NCBI GenBank assembly: GCA_031296305.1
Contig: JARLFZ010000005.1
Span: forward strand, 22,236 to 86,235
Direction of reading: 5' to 3'
DNA: 64,000 nt
DNA from: Occallatibacter sp.
GTDB lineage: Bacteria > Acidobacteriota > Terriglobia > Terriglobales > Acidobacteriaceae
Notes under the pieces: generated by a model
What the model was told of the DNA's origin: nothing
Databases searched by the model: none
The model's input: the letters and a program-made list of their open reading frames with translations, nothing else
Position numbers and translations under genes: made by a program
Shown here: positions 32,900 to 41,212 of the stretch, in pieces
How the letters are laid out: every line of letters starts with the position of its first letter
Position numbering within the stretch: position 1 is the stretch's first letter

Positions 32900-33664
32900 T
32901 CAGACCAGGTAAAAAACCGACGGACCAGTTCCGAGTTCGGGTTCGCGCTGCACGGCAAAACGCTCGCGCAGTAGTTGACGCGGCTCCGACTCCGGGTCCG
33001 CAAGATTGCCGAAGGTGAAGACACGCTGGGGACAGGCATCGACGCAGGCCGGCTTGAGGCCGCGCGCGAGCCGCTCTTCGCAGAAGTTGCACTTTTCTAC
33101 CACGCCTTTGGTGCGCGTGGGGAAATCGGGGTTGATGCTCTCGATGCTGGGCCGCGGATCTTCAAAGTTGAAGCTGCGCGAGCCATAGGGGCAGGCGGCG
33201 ACACAATAGCGACAGCCGATGCAGCGATGCCAATCCATCATTACGATGCCGTCGTCGCGTTTCCATGTGGCTTGCGTGGGACAGACGCGCGTGCATGGCG
33301 GGTTGGCGCAGTGATTGCAAAGCAGCGGGACTTTCGTCTCTGTGACGGTTTGCGGGGCGAAGTCAGTTTGCGCGGAAGGAAAGACCGTGGCATCCGGCTC
33401 GGTCCAGATCCATTTCACTTCGTGCGCATGGTTGGCAATCTGCGGAATGTTGTGCGCGGCGTTGCAGGCATGGATGCAGGCGTTGCAGCCATCCTTTTCG
33501 CGGCACTTGCTGAGATCGATCACCATTCCCCAGCGCACAGGTTGCGTCGACGCGGCGCGTACGCTCGATGCAGGCTGGCTGACGGATTCCGCCGCTCGCT
33601 TGCATCCGGCAGCAAGCAGCGAAAGGCCGGAGATGCGCAGAAAATCTTTGCGCGTAATCTTCAT
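32900..33664 (-). CDS. dsrO: DsrO, exported four-cluster ferredoxin subunit
   Basis: This 254-aa protein has sixteen cysteines arranged for four [4Fe-4S] clusters (CREKDGCNACIHAC, CNHCANPPCTRVCP, CIGCRYCVAACPYG, CNFCEERL...CVDACP). It passes electrons between DsrP and the cytochrome DsrJ outside the membrane. The N-terminus TRKDFLRISGLSLLAAGC resembles a Tat signal, but with Arg-Lys in place of Arg-Arg. It ends in a lipobox-like LAAGC, so it may be a lipoprotein. The ORF track extends upstream to 34063 into dsrJ; ATG 33664 overlaps the dsrJ stop as ATGA and is preferred. Confidence 0.9.
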   Translation of the reverse strand: MKITRKDFLRISGLSLLAAGCKRAAESVSQPASSVRAASTQPVRWGMVIDLSKCREKDGCNACIHACNAAHNIPQIANHAHEVKWIWTEPDATVFPSAQTDFAPQTVTETKVPLLCNHCANPPCTRVCPTQATWKRDDGIVMMDWHRCIGCRYCVAACPYGSRSFNFEDPRPSIESINPDFPTRTKGVVEKCNFCEERLARGLKPACVDACPQRVFTFGNLADPESEPRQLLRERFAVQREPELGTGPSVFYLV

Positions 33665-34077
33665 GGCGTGCTCCGAGTTCTGGAGCCGGCGACAGTTTGC
33701 GGATCGTTGTGGCAGTTCCAGCAGTACGGATCGGAGACACCGGAATAGGCGTGGCAGCGGTCGCAGAATTGTTCCTTGTTGTGGCAACCGAGGCAGGTGC
33801 GCGTGAGGCTTTTCTCGTAGACCTTGCCATTGAAGGCAACAAAGCGACGGTCGCCATGGCGCACTACATCTTCTCGCCATTGGATCAGCATCTGCATGTG
33901 CGCGGCGCGCATGGTGCCAGCGGGCGCTACGCATTCCTTCTGATTCGCAGGTAGCTCGAGGTTGGGAGGTTTGCTCTTGTTCGATGCCTTCCCATTCGCG
34001 ACTGCATACCAGGCGGGACAGGTGAGCGCCGCAACGAAGAAGGCCAAACCGGCAAAGATCCACACACGATCACGCAT
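33661..34077 (-). CDS. dsrJ: DsrJ, triheme cytochrome c
   Basis: This 138-aa exported cytochrome has an N-terminal signal anchor (VWIFAGLAFFVAALTCPAWY) and exactly three CXXCH heme sites (CLGCH, CDRCH, CWNCH) in the C-terminal half. DsrJ is the periplasmic heme subunit of DsrMKJOP. It overlaps dsrK by eight bases and dsrO by four, as in other dsr operons. The length matches DsrJ elsewhere (about 130-150 aa). Confidence 0.93.
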   Translation of the reverse strand: MRDRVWIFAGLAFFVAALTCPAWYAVANGKASNKSKPPNLELPANQKECVAPAGTMRAAHMQMLIQWREDVVRHGDRRFVAFNGKVYEKSLTRTCLGCHNKEQFCDRCHAYSGVSDPYCWNCHNDPQTVAGSRTRSTP

Positions 34078-35704
34078 GGCCGGCCTCGTTCGCAGTGGTG
34101 GCCGCGTATGCCTCGGCTGGGAACGGTTCGCCGCGCAGATCGGCGACGCGTTCCTTTTCTCCGGTCATCACCAGCGCGTTGCCTACGAGTTCGTGCACGC
34201 CGGCGACTTCGACGCCCGGCACCCAATACTCAAGCAGCGTGGGCAGCGTGGCCTTGTCGATGGCGCAGATGCAAGTGAGCAGATTGACGCCGTGCTTTTG
34301 CTTCACGTATTTCACGGCGTTGGCGCGCGGAAAGCCGCCGCGCAGGCGCATTTCGAGGTTTTCGTCGGTGCCGAGGCCAGCGCCCGAGCCGCAGCAGAAG
34401 GTCTGCTCGCGGATGGTGTTTTCTGGCATCTCATGGAAATTACGGCAAACAGCCCTGAGAATGGATCGCGGCTCTTCCAGCAGGCCCATGGCCCGCGCCG
34501 GATTGCAGGAGTCGTGATAGGTTGCGATCCAGCGATCGTTGCGCCGCGGATCGAGCTTGAGTTTTCCGTGATGGATCAGGTCGGCGGTGAACTCGCAGAT
34601 GTGCACCATTTTTGTGGAGCGGGCATTCTCGAAGACTGTGCCGGTGAGGGGCGAGACGGGCACGCCGAGAAAATCGGCCGGGCCGTTCATCGTATCCATA
34701 TATTGGTGCAGCACGCGCCACATGTGACCGCACTCGCCGCCGAGAATCCATTTGACGCCGAGACGTTTGGCTTCCTCGTAAATCTTGGCGTTCAGGCGCT
34801 TCATCATTTCGTGCGAGGAGAAGAGCCCGAAGTTTCCGCCTTCCGAGGCGTAGGCGCTGACGGTGTAGTCGAGGCCGATTTCGCGAAAGAGCATCAGGTA
34901 GCCGAGCAGCGTGTAGTAGTGCGGCGTGCCGAAGTAGTCGGCCGAGGGCATGACGAAGAGCACTTCGGCGCCTTTGCGGTTGATGGGAACGTGGAAGTCG
35001 AGCCCGGTGATCTCCGCGGCCTCGTCGGCCGCAAAGTCGAGGCTGTCTTTGAATCCATGCGGCTGGATGCCGAGATGATTGCCGACGCGAAAGCAATTGG
35101 CGGCGGGCTCAAGCACCCAGTTGGTGTTGCAGCCGATGAGATTGAGCAACTCGCGGCCCATCATGGTGATCTCCGCGGTGTCGATGCCATAGGGGCAGAA
35201 GACAGAGCAGCGGCGGCACTCGGTGCACTGGTAGAAGTAGTAGAACCACTCCTTGATCACGTCTTCAGTGAGCTCGCGGCCACCGGCCAGCTTGCCAAAA
35301 ATGCGCCCGGTCAACGTGAAGTAGCGGCGGTAGATAGAACGCATCAGCTCCGCGCGTGCCACGGGCATGTTCTTGGGGTCGGAGGAGCCGAGATAGAAGT
35401 GGCATTTGTCGGCGCAGGCGCCGCAGCGTACGCAAATGTCCATGAAGAGGCGGAAGGAGCGGTATTTATCGAGGCGCTCTTTCATGCCGTCGAGGATAAT
35501 GCGTTTCCAATCCGGCGGAAGCTTCCAGTCTTTATCGAGCGGCTGCCAGGCGCGCGGATTGGGAAGGCCGAGAGCAGTGAGATTTTTAGGCGCGGCACTG
35601 TAGCAGATCGAGCCCTTGCGAAACTCGACATGCGAGTCGCGCCAGTCGCCATGCGGCGGCTTTAGCTCAATTTGTACGAGCGTTTCCGGCATCTTCGGTC
35701 TCAT
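34070..35704 (-). CDS. dsrK: DsrK, HdrD-like iron-sulfur subunit
   Basis: This 544-aa cytoplasmic subunit has two ferredoxin-type cluster motifs (ICVRCGACADKCHFYLG and QCTECRRCSVFCPYG) and a C-terminal CCG domain (HDSCNPAR, TFCCGSGAGLG). It is the heterodisulfide-reductase-like subunit that is thought to reduce the DsrC trisulfide. The last cysteine pair of the CCG domain reads CAID instead of CXXC. The dsrK-like paralog at 41933-43540 has CAPC. The ATG at 35704 lies inside the end of dsrM, with an in-frame alternative at 35692. Confidence 0.92.
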   Translation of the reverse strand: MRPKMPETLVQIELKPPHGDWRDSHVEFRKGSICYSAAPKNLTALGLPNPRAWQPLDKDWKLPPDWKRIILDGMKERLDKYRSFRLFMDICVRCGACADKCHFYLGSSDPKNMPVARAELMRSIYRRYFTLTGRIFGKLAGGRELTEDVIKEWFYYFYQCTECRRCSVFCPYGIDTAEITMMGRELLNLIGCNTNWVLEPAANCFRVGNHLGIQPHGFKDSLDFAADEAAEITGLDFHVPINRKGAEVLFVMPSADYFGTPHYYTLLGYLMLFREIGLDYTVSAYASEGGNFGLFSSHEMMKRLNAKIYEEAKRLGVKWILGGECGHMWRVLHQYMDTMNGPADFLGVPVSPLTGTVFENARSTKMVHICEFTADLIHHGKLKLDPRRNDRWIATYHDSCNPARAMGLLEEPRSILRAVCRNFHEMPENTIREQTFCCGSGAGLGTDENLEMRLRGGFPRANAVKYVKQKHGVNLLTCICAIDKATLPTLLEYWVPGVEVAGVHELVGNALVMTGEKERVADLRGEPFPAEAYAATTANEAGHA

Positions 35705-36692
35705 TCTCGATTTCAAGCGGAATTCCCGCAGCCTGCATCTTGTCGCGGAATTCTTCTTCCCATTCCACATAAGCGTGGGTTTTTACGGGAGCGTTCCAAG
35801 GATTGATATGCCGCTGGCTACGACTGTTGTTGGCGAGGTTGCGGGTCGGGCTCAGGAACACGCCGCTCATGTGCATCAATTTGCTGAACGGGAGATATGC
35901 AGCGAGCGCGCAGACCAAGAGCAAATGGCAAAGAAACAGCGCGCTTAGCGCCTGCGAAGCGCCCGGCCGGAACGCGGCCAGGCCAAGTGCAAATTGCTTC
36001 ACGCTGAGTATGTCGACACGTGTGAAGTAGCGCATGAGAATGCCAGTGACGGCGATGGCCAGCAGCAGGAACAGCGCGAAGTAGTCAGAGAAAAGCGAGA
36101 GGTAGCGCAGGGCGGGATCGCGAAAACGCCGGAACAACAGAAATGTCATCGCGCTGACCAGAATCACGTCAGAAAAATAAAGCGGCGGCACGCCAATCTG
36201 GAAGTAGCCGTCGAGACGCTCGAGAGCGTTGACGAATGCCGGAACGGGCTCGAGGAACAGTCGCAGATGGCGGAGCATGATCAACAGCAACGTCCAATGA
36301 AAGGCCAAAGAACAAAGCCAGAGGCTCGCACTCTCACCCAGAATCAGGCGTCCGCCCGAAAGGCGCGCGCGATTGTTGCGAAAGAGCGAGCGGAAGAGCA
36401 GAATTTCGGCGGCCATACGAGACACGACACCCCATCGCGTAGAAGGATTGTCGATTTTCGCGAAACGGATCCAGACAAGCGATTTCTGCTGACCGCAGGT
36501 GACGGGAATATGGAAGGGAACTGGCACGAATGCCCAGCGGGCGACGCGCCAGCAGAAGCCAATGAGAAGCGCAGCGAAAGCTGCGTAGGGAACGAACGTG
36601 GCAAGAACCATGCGTGCCGGTGCGCCTTGCCCGCACGCAAAGCCGGCCAAAACCAGGGCCAGCACCGCGAGCAGTGAATAGAGCGCATTCAT
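35667..36692 (-). CDS. dsrM: DsrM, diheme cytochrome b subunit
   Basis: This 341-aa membrane protein resembles the nitrate reductase gamma subunit and is DsrM, which anchors DsrK and carries b hemes. Five or six helices are visible, with candidate heme histidines in LAFHWTLLLIMLRHLRLF and LFLCHLLLVCALAAY, and the typical stretch LPFSKLMHMSGVF near the end. Two starts are possible: ATG 36719, inside the preceding gene, and ATG 36692. I prefer the second because the helix begins right there (MNALYSLLAV). The 3' end overlaps dsrK by 38 bases. Confidence 0.9.
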   Translation of the reverse strand: MNALYSLLAVLALVLAGFACGQGAPARMVLATFVPYAAFAALLIGFCWRVARWAFVPVPFHIPVTCGQQKSLVWIRFAKIDNPSTRWGVVSRMAAEILLFRSLFRNNRARLSGGRLILGESASLWLCSLAFHWTLLLIMLRHLRLFLEPVPAFVNALERLDGYFQIGVPPLYFSDVILVSAMTFLLFRRFRDPALRYLSLFSDYFALFLLLAIAVTGILMRYFTRVDILSVKQFALGLAAFRPGASQALSALFLCHLLLVCALAAYLPFSKLMHMSGVFLSPTRNLANNSRSQRHINPWNAPVKTHAYVEWEEEFRDKMQAAGIPLEIENETEDAGNARTN

Positions 36693-36703
36693 GATTGGTC
36701 CCG

Positions 36704-37150
36704 TCACTTTGCCGCGCACTGCATGCGCAAGCGCAACTCTTTTTCGCGCAACCCTGCAATCTGATCGCGGCAGGCCATGTACTGGTCGAAGGCCATCAAA
36801 GCCATTTCGTCGATCCGAATTTCAAGAGCCTGCGGAGGAGCGCCTATGACTTCAACCACCACGTCGCGAAGGTCGAAGATAAAGCGCAGCGCGTCGGAGG
36901 GACGAAAATCCTGCACGGCGCGAAGGCGGACTAAAGCATCGAGTGCGGTCGCAATAGCGCTTTCTTCCATTTCGCCGAGCAACTCGTGGGCCAGCGTGGT
37001 CAAGCTCTGCTTGATGGCATGGCCCGCGGGATTGCGGAAGGGATCCGTCTCGCCGCACAGGAGCGCATGCGCCTCCGCTGGATAGGAAGCGAGAGTGCGC
37101 TCGATCCAACGCTCCGCGACAATTTCTGCGATGGCTCCGCTCACGCTCAT
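36704..37150 (-). CDS. Small helical protein resembling the RsbRD N-terminal domain, between dsrC and dsrM
   Basis: This 148-aa cytoplasmic protein is mostly alpha-helical, with no signal, membrane segment or cysteine motif. The pattern (IVAERWIERTLASYPAE..., FRNPAGHAIKQSLTTLAHELL) resembles the RsbRD/RsbU-type N-terminal domain, a sensor or binding module. Genes of this kind occur just before dsrM in some sulfate reducers, to my recollection. It starts six bases after dsrC and its end touches dsrM, so it is certainly part of the operon. Function unknown; possibly assembly or regulation of the Dsr complex. Confidence 0.65.
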   Translation of the reverse strand: MSVSGAIAEIVAERWIERTLASYPAEAHALLCGETDPFRNPAGHAIKQSLTTLAHELLGEMEESAIATALDALVRLRAVQDFRPSDALRFIFDLRDVVVEVIGAPPQALEIRIDEMALMAFDQYMACRDQIAGLREKELRLRMQCAAK

Positions 37151-37156
37151 GGCAAC

Positions 37157-37474
37157 CTACACGCAGCCTGTGGGCTTGGGAAGTCCGGCGAGCTTGCAGG
37201 CGCCCTTGGCGGGGCCGGATGGAAAGAGCTGGTAAATCTCACTCAGCTTGTATCCGGTCTCTTTGCAGACCTTGCGGACCATGGGCGCGATACCAAACTG
37301 AAGGTAGTAGTTGCGAATGTAGTTGATCACCTTCCAATGGCCATCAGTCAACGCATCGATCGACTCGGATTTGGCAAAGTCCTTTGCCACGTCTTCGGTC
37401 CAGAGATCGGGCTCCTGGAGGAAGCCATCCTCGTCGACATCGTATTTCTTGCCTTCCACTTCAAACGTCGGCAC
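37157..37474 (-). CDS. dsrC: DsrC, sulfur-carrier protein
   Basis: This 105-aa DsrC/TusE-family protein carries the two cysteines that define true DsrC. C104 is the penultimate residue, and C93 is ten residues apart from it, in GACKLAGLPKPTGCV. DsrC receives sulfur from DsrAB as a trisulfide, which DsrMKJOP reduces. The start is GTG 37474, preceded by GAGGTG. It lies 14 bases after the dsrL-like gene and six before the RsbRD-like gene. Both cysteines being present argues for a working sulfite reduction cycle. Confidence 0.95.
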   Translation of the reverse strand: MPTFEVEGKKYDVDEDGFLQEPDLWTEDVAKDFAKSESIDALTDGHWKVINYIRNYYLQFGIAPMVRKVCKETGYKLSEIYQLFPSGPAKGACKLAGLPKPTGCV

Positions 37475-37488
37475 AATTCACCTCACAA

Positions 37489-38679
37489 TTAGTTCATTGC
37501 TATGTATCCGCACGGACACGACTCCGCACATTTTCCGCAACCGTTACAGAGATCGAGCTTGATTTTGTAGTGCTCGCCTTTGGGCAGCTTGACGAAGCAG
37601 TTTTTGCTGCAGTACATCCAGCAGGTCTCGCAGTCCATGCACATGCCGCATGACATGCAGCGCGCGGCCTCGGCAAGCGCCTCGGCCTCGGTCATCGCAG
37701 CGCCGCCATCGACGCGCTGTGCGGCTGCCGGATGCCAATCGAGCTTCAAACTTTCAGAACGAATGACGGCAGGTGCGGCAGTCTGCGCTGCACTGCGGCC
37801 TTCAAGGTGCGCAGAGATGGCTTCGGCGACTGCGCGTCCCTGGGCAATTGCGACGCTCACGGTGTTGAGCACACGCGGGACAGCTTCGGTAGCTTCTTCG
37901 GCCGGAATGTCCGGTGGCTCCGCGGGCAACTCGCCGATAAGCGCTGCGACGCCATTGCTGCCGGCGCGCAACTCCAATTGCGCAGCCTTTTGCAGCCCCA
38001 TGGCGAAGAATACGACCTGGTAGTTTCGTTGCAACTCTTCTAGCGAAAGATCCTGGCCGACAACGCAGCCGGTGCGCAACTCGATGCCGAGACCAAGGAT
38101 GTTTGTAATTTCAGCATCGAGGATATCGGCGGGAATAAGCGAGCGAGGGATGCGAGAACGCATCATGCCGCCGGGCCGGGGTGCGGCGTCGATGACGGTG
38201 ACCGTGTAGCCCTTGCGGGCAAGATGCCAGGCGGCAGAGAGCCCGGCAGGACCTGCGCCGACTACGGCGATGCGCGGCGCATCGGCGCGGGGTGGAGTGA
38301 TTGTCTCGGCGCGCAATCCTTGTGCGATGGCAAAATCACCGACGAACTGCTCCAGTTTGTTCACGGCAAGCGGGCCGTCTTTGGCTTTGCGATTGCAATT
38401 CAGCTCGCAAGGATGCTGGCAGACGCGGCCGCAGATAGCAGGGAAGGGATTGTGCTCCAGAATCTTGCGCCAGGCGAGCTCAATAGCTTGCTCAGGCGTG
38501 CGGCCATAGGCTTTATGCTGGGCCAGCGCCACGAGCCACCCGCGCACATCGGTTCCACTGGGGCAGCTATGGATGCAGGGAGCCGTTTTCGCGATGTAGG
38601 CGGGGCGATGGGTGCTGACGCCAGCGTCAGCGGCGCTATGCTTGATCACCGGCTTCTTCACTTCTTTGAATAGCCCCAT
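37489..38679 (-). CDS. DsrL-like iron-sulfur flavoprotein lacking the NAD(P)H-binding domain
   Basis: This 396-aa protein starts like DsrL and glutamate synthase small subunits, with an N-terminal cysteine region (APCIHSCPSGTDVRGW, CGRVCQHPCELNC) and an FAD site VVGAGPAGLSAAWHLARKGY (139-158). The middle domain that should hold the NAD(P)H motif (GGGxxAxD) is missing: YQVVFFAMGLQ (220-230) passes almost directly to LNTVSVAIAQGRAVAEAI (271-288). The C-terminus carries two cysteine clusters (CMSCGMCMDCETCWMYC and CNGCGKCAESCPC). DsrL passes electrons from NAD(P)H to DsrAB; this form must use another donor. ATG 38679 is chosen over TTG 38685, because AGAGG precedes it. Confidence 0.82.
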   Translation of the reverse strand: MGLFKEVKKPVIKHSAADAGVSTHRPAYIAKTAPCIHSCPSGTDVRGWLVALAQHKAYGRTPEQAIELAWRKILEHNPFPAICGRVCQHPCELNCNRKAKDGPLAVNKLEQFVGDFAIAQGLRAETITPPRADAPRIAVVGAGPAGLSAAWHLARKGYTVTVIDAAPRPGGMMRSRIPRSLIPADILDAEITNILGLGIELRTGCVVGQDLSLEELQRNYQVVFFAMGLQKAAQLELRAGSNGVAALIGELPAEPPDIPAEEATEAVPRVLNTVSVAIAQGRAVAEAISAHLEGRSAAQTAAPAVIRSESLKLDWHPAAAQRVDGGAAMTEAEALAEAARCMSCGMCMDCETCWMYCSKNCFVKLPKGEHYKIKLDLCNGCGKCAESCPCGYIAMN

Positions 38680-38713
38680 CAGCAACCTCTACTCGTCGTC
38701 TGCAATGCCCGCA

Positions 38714-39802
38714 TTAATAGCGAATGTGTGTCGAGCGCGCGAATGTCATGCCGGCGTTCTTGAAATCATCGATGTGATAGCGCGTGAACTCGAAGCCGGT
38801 GAGCTCGAAGAACCGCGGCCAGCCAATGCGATCGATCCATTCGCCCACGCGCTCGTACTTACGGGCTTCGCCGCGATAGACATCGACAATCTTCGTTACT
38901 GCTTCGATAACTTCAGGCCAGCGCGGCGGATTGTTGGGCAGGAACGGGATCGAAAGACGTGAGAAGCGTGGAGCGCTGCGCGCATTGCTGACCTTGCCGC
39001 CGACCCAGATGGAGAGCCCGTCGTTTTCCGCATCAGCCATGCGCATGGCCGGACAAACGCTGAAGCAGTTGCCGCAGTACATGCAGTCTTCTTCCAGGAC
39101 TTCGACGGATTGCTTGCCTCCCACACCGGGTACCGGACGAATTGCGCCTGTGGGGCACGAGGCAACCAGCGTGGGCACCTCGCAGGCCTTCGTGAGCAAA
39201 TCGTTTTGGACCTTGGGCGGGCGGCGATGCACGCCGAGGATGGCAATGTCGGAACAGTGCACTGCGCCGCACATGTTCAGGCAGCAGGCCACGGCGATGC
39301 GCAGCTTGGCGGGCAGATCTTCGTGCGTGAAGTGATCGATGAGCGCATCCATCATGCTCTTGACCAGCCCCGAAGCGTCAGTAGCCGCGGCGTGGCAATG
39401 CACCCAGCCCTGCGTGTGCACAATGTTGCTGATGGCGTTGTTGGTGCCGCCAACGGGAATGCCCAGCAATGCGAGCTCCTGCTTCAGCGGTTCGATCTGC
39501 GCCGGATCGGTGAGGAGAAACTCAACATTGTTGCGGCTGGTAAAGCGCAGATAGCCGCCGCAATATTTGTCGGCGAGATCGGCATACTTGCGCAGGGTTT
39601 GAATGCTGAGCAAGCGCGGCGTGCCCCCACGCACGGTGTAGAGGCGGTCGCCCGATTCGGCAACATGGCACAGAACGCCGGGCGCCAGGGTCTCGTGATA
39701 TTTCCACGTGCCGTAGTTTTTGAGCACGATGGGCGGCAGATATTTGTCGTAGCGTGGAGGCCCGACGTCGGTAAGCCGTGGTTGCAGCGGTGTGGTCGTC
39801 AT
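38714..39802 (-). CDS. dsrB: Dissimilatory sulfite reductase beta subunit
   Basis: This 362-aa DsrB shows [16 protein letters not shown] (from about 133), the siroheme/[4Fe-4S] cysteines [16 protein letters not shown] (173-188), and an inserted ferredoxin domain [14 protein letters not shown] (240-253). With DsrA it forms the alpha2beta2 enzyme that reduces sulfite in the cytoplasm. Its ATG overlaps the dsrA stop (ATGA), so subunits are translated together. Whether the phylogeny is of the reductive bacterial or another type needs a tree. The presence of dsrD supports reduction. Confidence 0.96.
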   Translation of the reverse strand: MTTTPLQPRLTDVGPPRYDKYLPPIVLKNYGTWKYHETLAPGVLCHVAESGDRLYTVRGGTPRLLSIQTLRKYADLADKYCGGYLRFTSRNNVEFLLTDPAQIEPLKQELALLGIPVGGTNNAISNIVHTQGWVHCHAAATDASGLVKSMMDALIDHFTHEDLPAKLRIAVACCLNMCGAVHCSDIAILGVHRRPPKVQNDLLTKACEVPTLVASCPTGAIRPVPGVGGKQSVEVLEEDCMYCGNCFSVCPAMRMADAENDGLSIWVGGKVSNARSAPRFSRLSIPFLPNNPPRWPEVIEAVTKIVDVYRGEARKYERVGEWIDRIGWPRFFELTGFEFTRYHIDDFKNAGMTFARSTHIRY

Positions 39803-41016
39803 GCCTCATCCTCCTTCGCGGGTTGGTAGTAGATGTAAGGGTTGTCGCGCGGCGCGGAAACCATCTCCGGCGCGGGATCGAGCCCGATGCCATCGAGAAA
39901 TGCGGCAAGCCCGACGCGCTGAATCAATTCGCCGATGCGCTCGCGATTGGTACCGTACTCATCCCAGAAATCCCAGATGCGCTGTATGAGCTCCTTAAGT
40001 GTGTCGAGCAATTCATCCGCTGCGACAAAGGGAATCAAGACGGAGGAGAGCAGTGCGCCCTGCAGAATGGGCGCTTTGGCGCCGATCAGGATCACTGCGC
40101 CTTTTTCCACGCCGGGCCGCAGAGCCTTGGGCATGGCGTTGATGCAGTGCATGCAGCGCACACAGTCGCGGTTTTTGATGTTGAGCTCTTTGCCATTCCA
40201 ATCCATGCACCTGGTGGGGCAATTGGCGCAGATGTCTTTTTGAATGTCGACTCCGGCGGTGGCGTAGTTCGCAACTTCTGCCTGGTCGATGCGAATATCG
40301 TCCTTCCACGTGCCGATGACGGAAAGATCGGCCCGGGCAATGGCGGCGACGCAATCGTTGGGACAGGCCGAGCATTTGATCTTGAATTTGTAAGGCAGCG
40401 CAGGCCGATGCAGCTCGTCCTGATAGGCCATGGTCAGGTCGTAGCAAAGCTTCATGGCGTCGAAGCAGGCCCATTCGCAACGGGCCATGCCCACGCAGCA
40501 GGAAGGCGTGCGCACCGCCGAGCCCGAGCCCCCAAGATCGAATCCGGCGTGGGTCAGTTCCTGGAAGGTCGCTTCGAGATGATCGGTCGTTGTGCCGAGC
40601 AGGATCATGTCCCCAGTTGAGCCGTGCATGTTGGTCAGGCCCGAGCCGTGACGCTCCCAGATGTCGCTGATGGTGCGCAGAGCCTCACTTGTGTAGAACC
40701 ATCCGGCCGGCTGATTCACCCGCAGAGTGTGAAAGTGCGCAACCTTGGGAAACTGCTCGCCCACATCGCTGTAACGGCCGATGACTCCGCCACCATAACC
40801 CAGCACGCCCACGAGGCCGCCGTGTTTCCAATGGCTCACCTTGTCTTCGTAGGAAAGCTCGAGCTGGCCGAGCAGATCCTCTGCGCCCCCGGTAACTCCC
40901 TGGGCCGACTTGATCTCTGTGACGAAGCTGGGCCACGGGCCTTTTTCCAGTTCGTCGAGCAGCTTGGTTTCGGGTTTGCCGTTGGCGGGTTTTACGCCCT
41001 CGTCTGCATCTGCCAT
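39799..41016 (-). CDS. dsrA: Dissimilatory sulfite reductase alpha subunit
   Basis: This 405-aa DsrA has siroheme-cluster cysteines in CX5C (CVGMARC, 174-180) and CX3C (CPNDC, 218-222) form. The ferredoxin domain holds CANCPTRC and CVRCMHC. The track start 41067 adds 17 unlikely residues; ATG 41016 has AAAGGAG seven to eight bases before it and gives the usual MADA-type beginning. It is the first gene of a roughly 14-kb operon. The 196-base divergent region upstream holds operator-like site C. Sulfite reduced here could come from SuyAB in the same neighbourhood. Confidence 0.96.
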   Translation of the reverse strand: MADADEGVKPANGKPETKLLDELEKGPWPSFVTEIKSAQGVTGGAEDLLGQLELSYEDKVSHWKHGGLVGVLGYGGGVIGRYSDVGEQFPKVAHFHTLRVNQPAGWFYTSEALRTISDIWERHGSGLTNMHGSTGDMILLGTTTDHLEATFQELTHAGFDLGGSGSAVRTPSCCVGMARCEWACFDAMKLCYDLTMAYQDELHRPALPYKFKIKCSACPNDCVAAIARADLSVIGTWKDDIRIDQAEVANYATAGVDIQKDICANCPTRCMDWNGKELNIKNRDCVRCMHCINAMPKALRPGVEKGAVILIGAKAPILQGALLSSVLIPFVAADELLDTLKELIQRIWDFWDEYGTNRERIGELIQRVGLAAFLDGIGLDPAPEMVSAPRDNPYIYYQPAKEDEA

Positions 41017-41168
41017 GGCCTTGCTCCTTTCGCCACAAAACGCCGGTTTCTTCAGCCGGCGATCCATCGAACACGAGGAACTGCTCGGTCAGAAAAGCGG
41101 GGCCGGAGAGCGGCGAAGCGGCCCGTTTGCGCATCGGTCAAACCGCACAGTTCCCCGACCATGAAGAA

Positions 41169-41186
41169 AATCAATCATCATAGATT
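41169..41186. promoter_or_regulatory. Operator-like palindrome, site C (AATCWAT-N4-ATWGATT), between dsrA and siroheme gene
   Basis: AATCAATCATCATAGATT lies 27 bases before the siroheme gene start and 153 before dsrA. Its 14 non-spacer positions are identical to sites A (7322) and B (20797). Its place in the divergent region suggests control of siroheme synthesis, dsr transcription, or both. The rest of 41017-41212 shows no gene. Confidence 0.65.
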
Positions 41187-41212
41187 GAACGCGTCGCATA
41201 GGAGCTTTCGCC

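Noticed and set aside
32900-34063. 387-aa version of DsrO in the ORF track
   Set aside because: The first 133 residues are read from the dsrJ gene in another frame; the true start at 33664 overlaps the dsrJ stop as ATGA and begins a signal sequence.
33962-35665. 567-aa plus-strand ORF opposite dsrK
   Set aside because: It is the mirror of the dsrK reading frame; dsrK has complete cluster and CCG motifs, and the plus-strand product has no recognisable domain.
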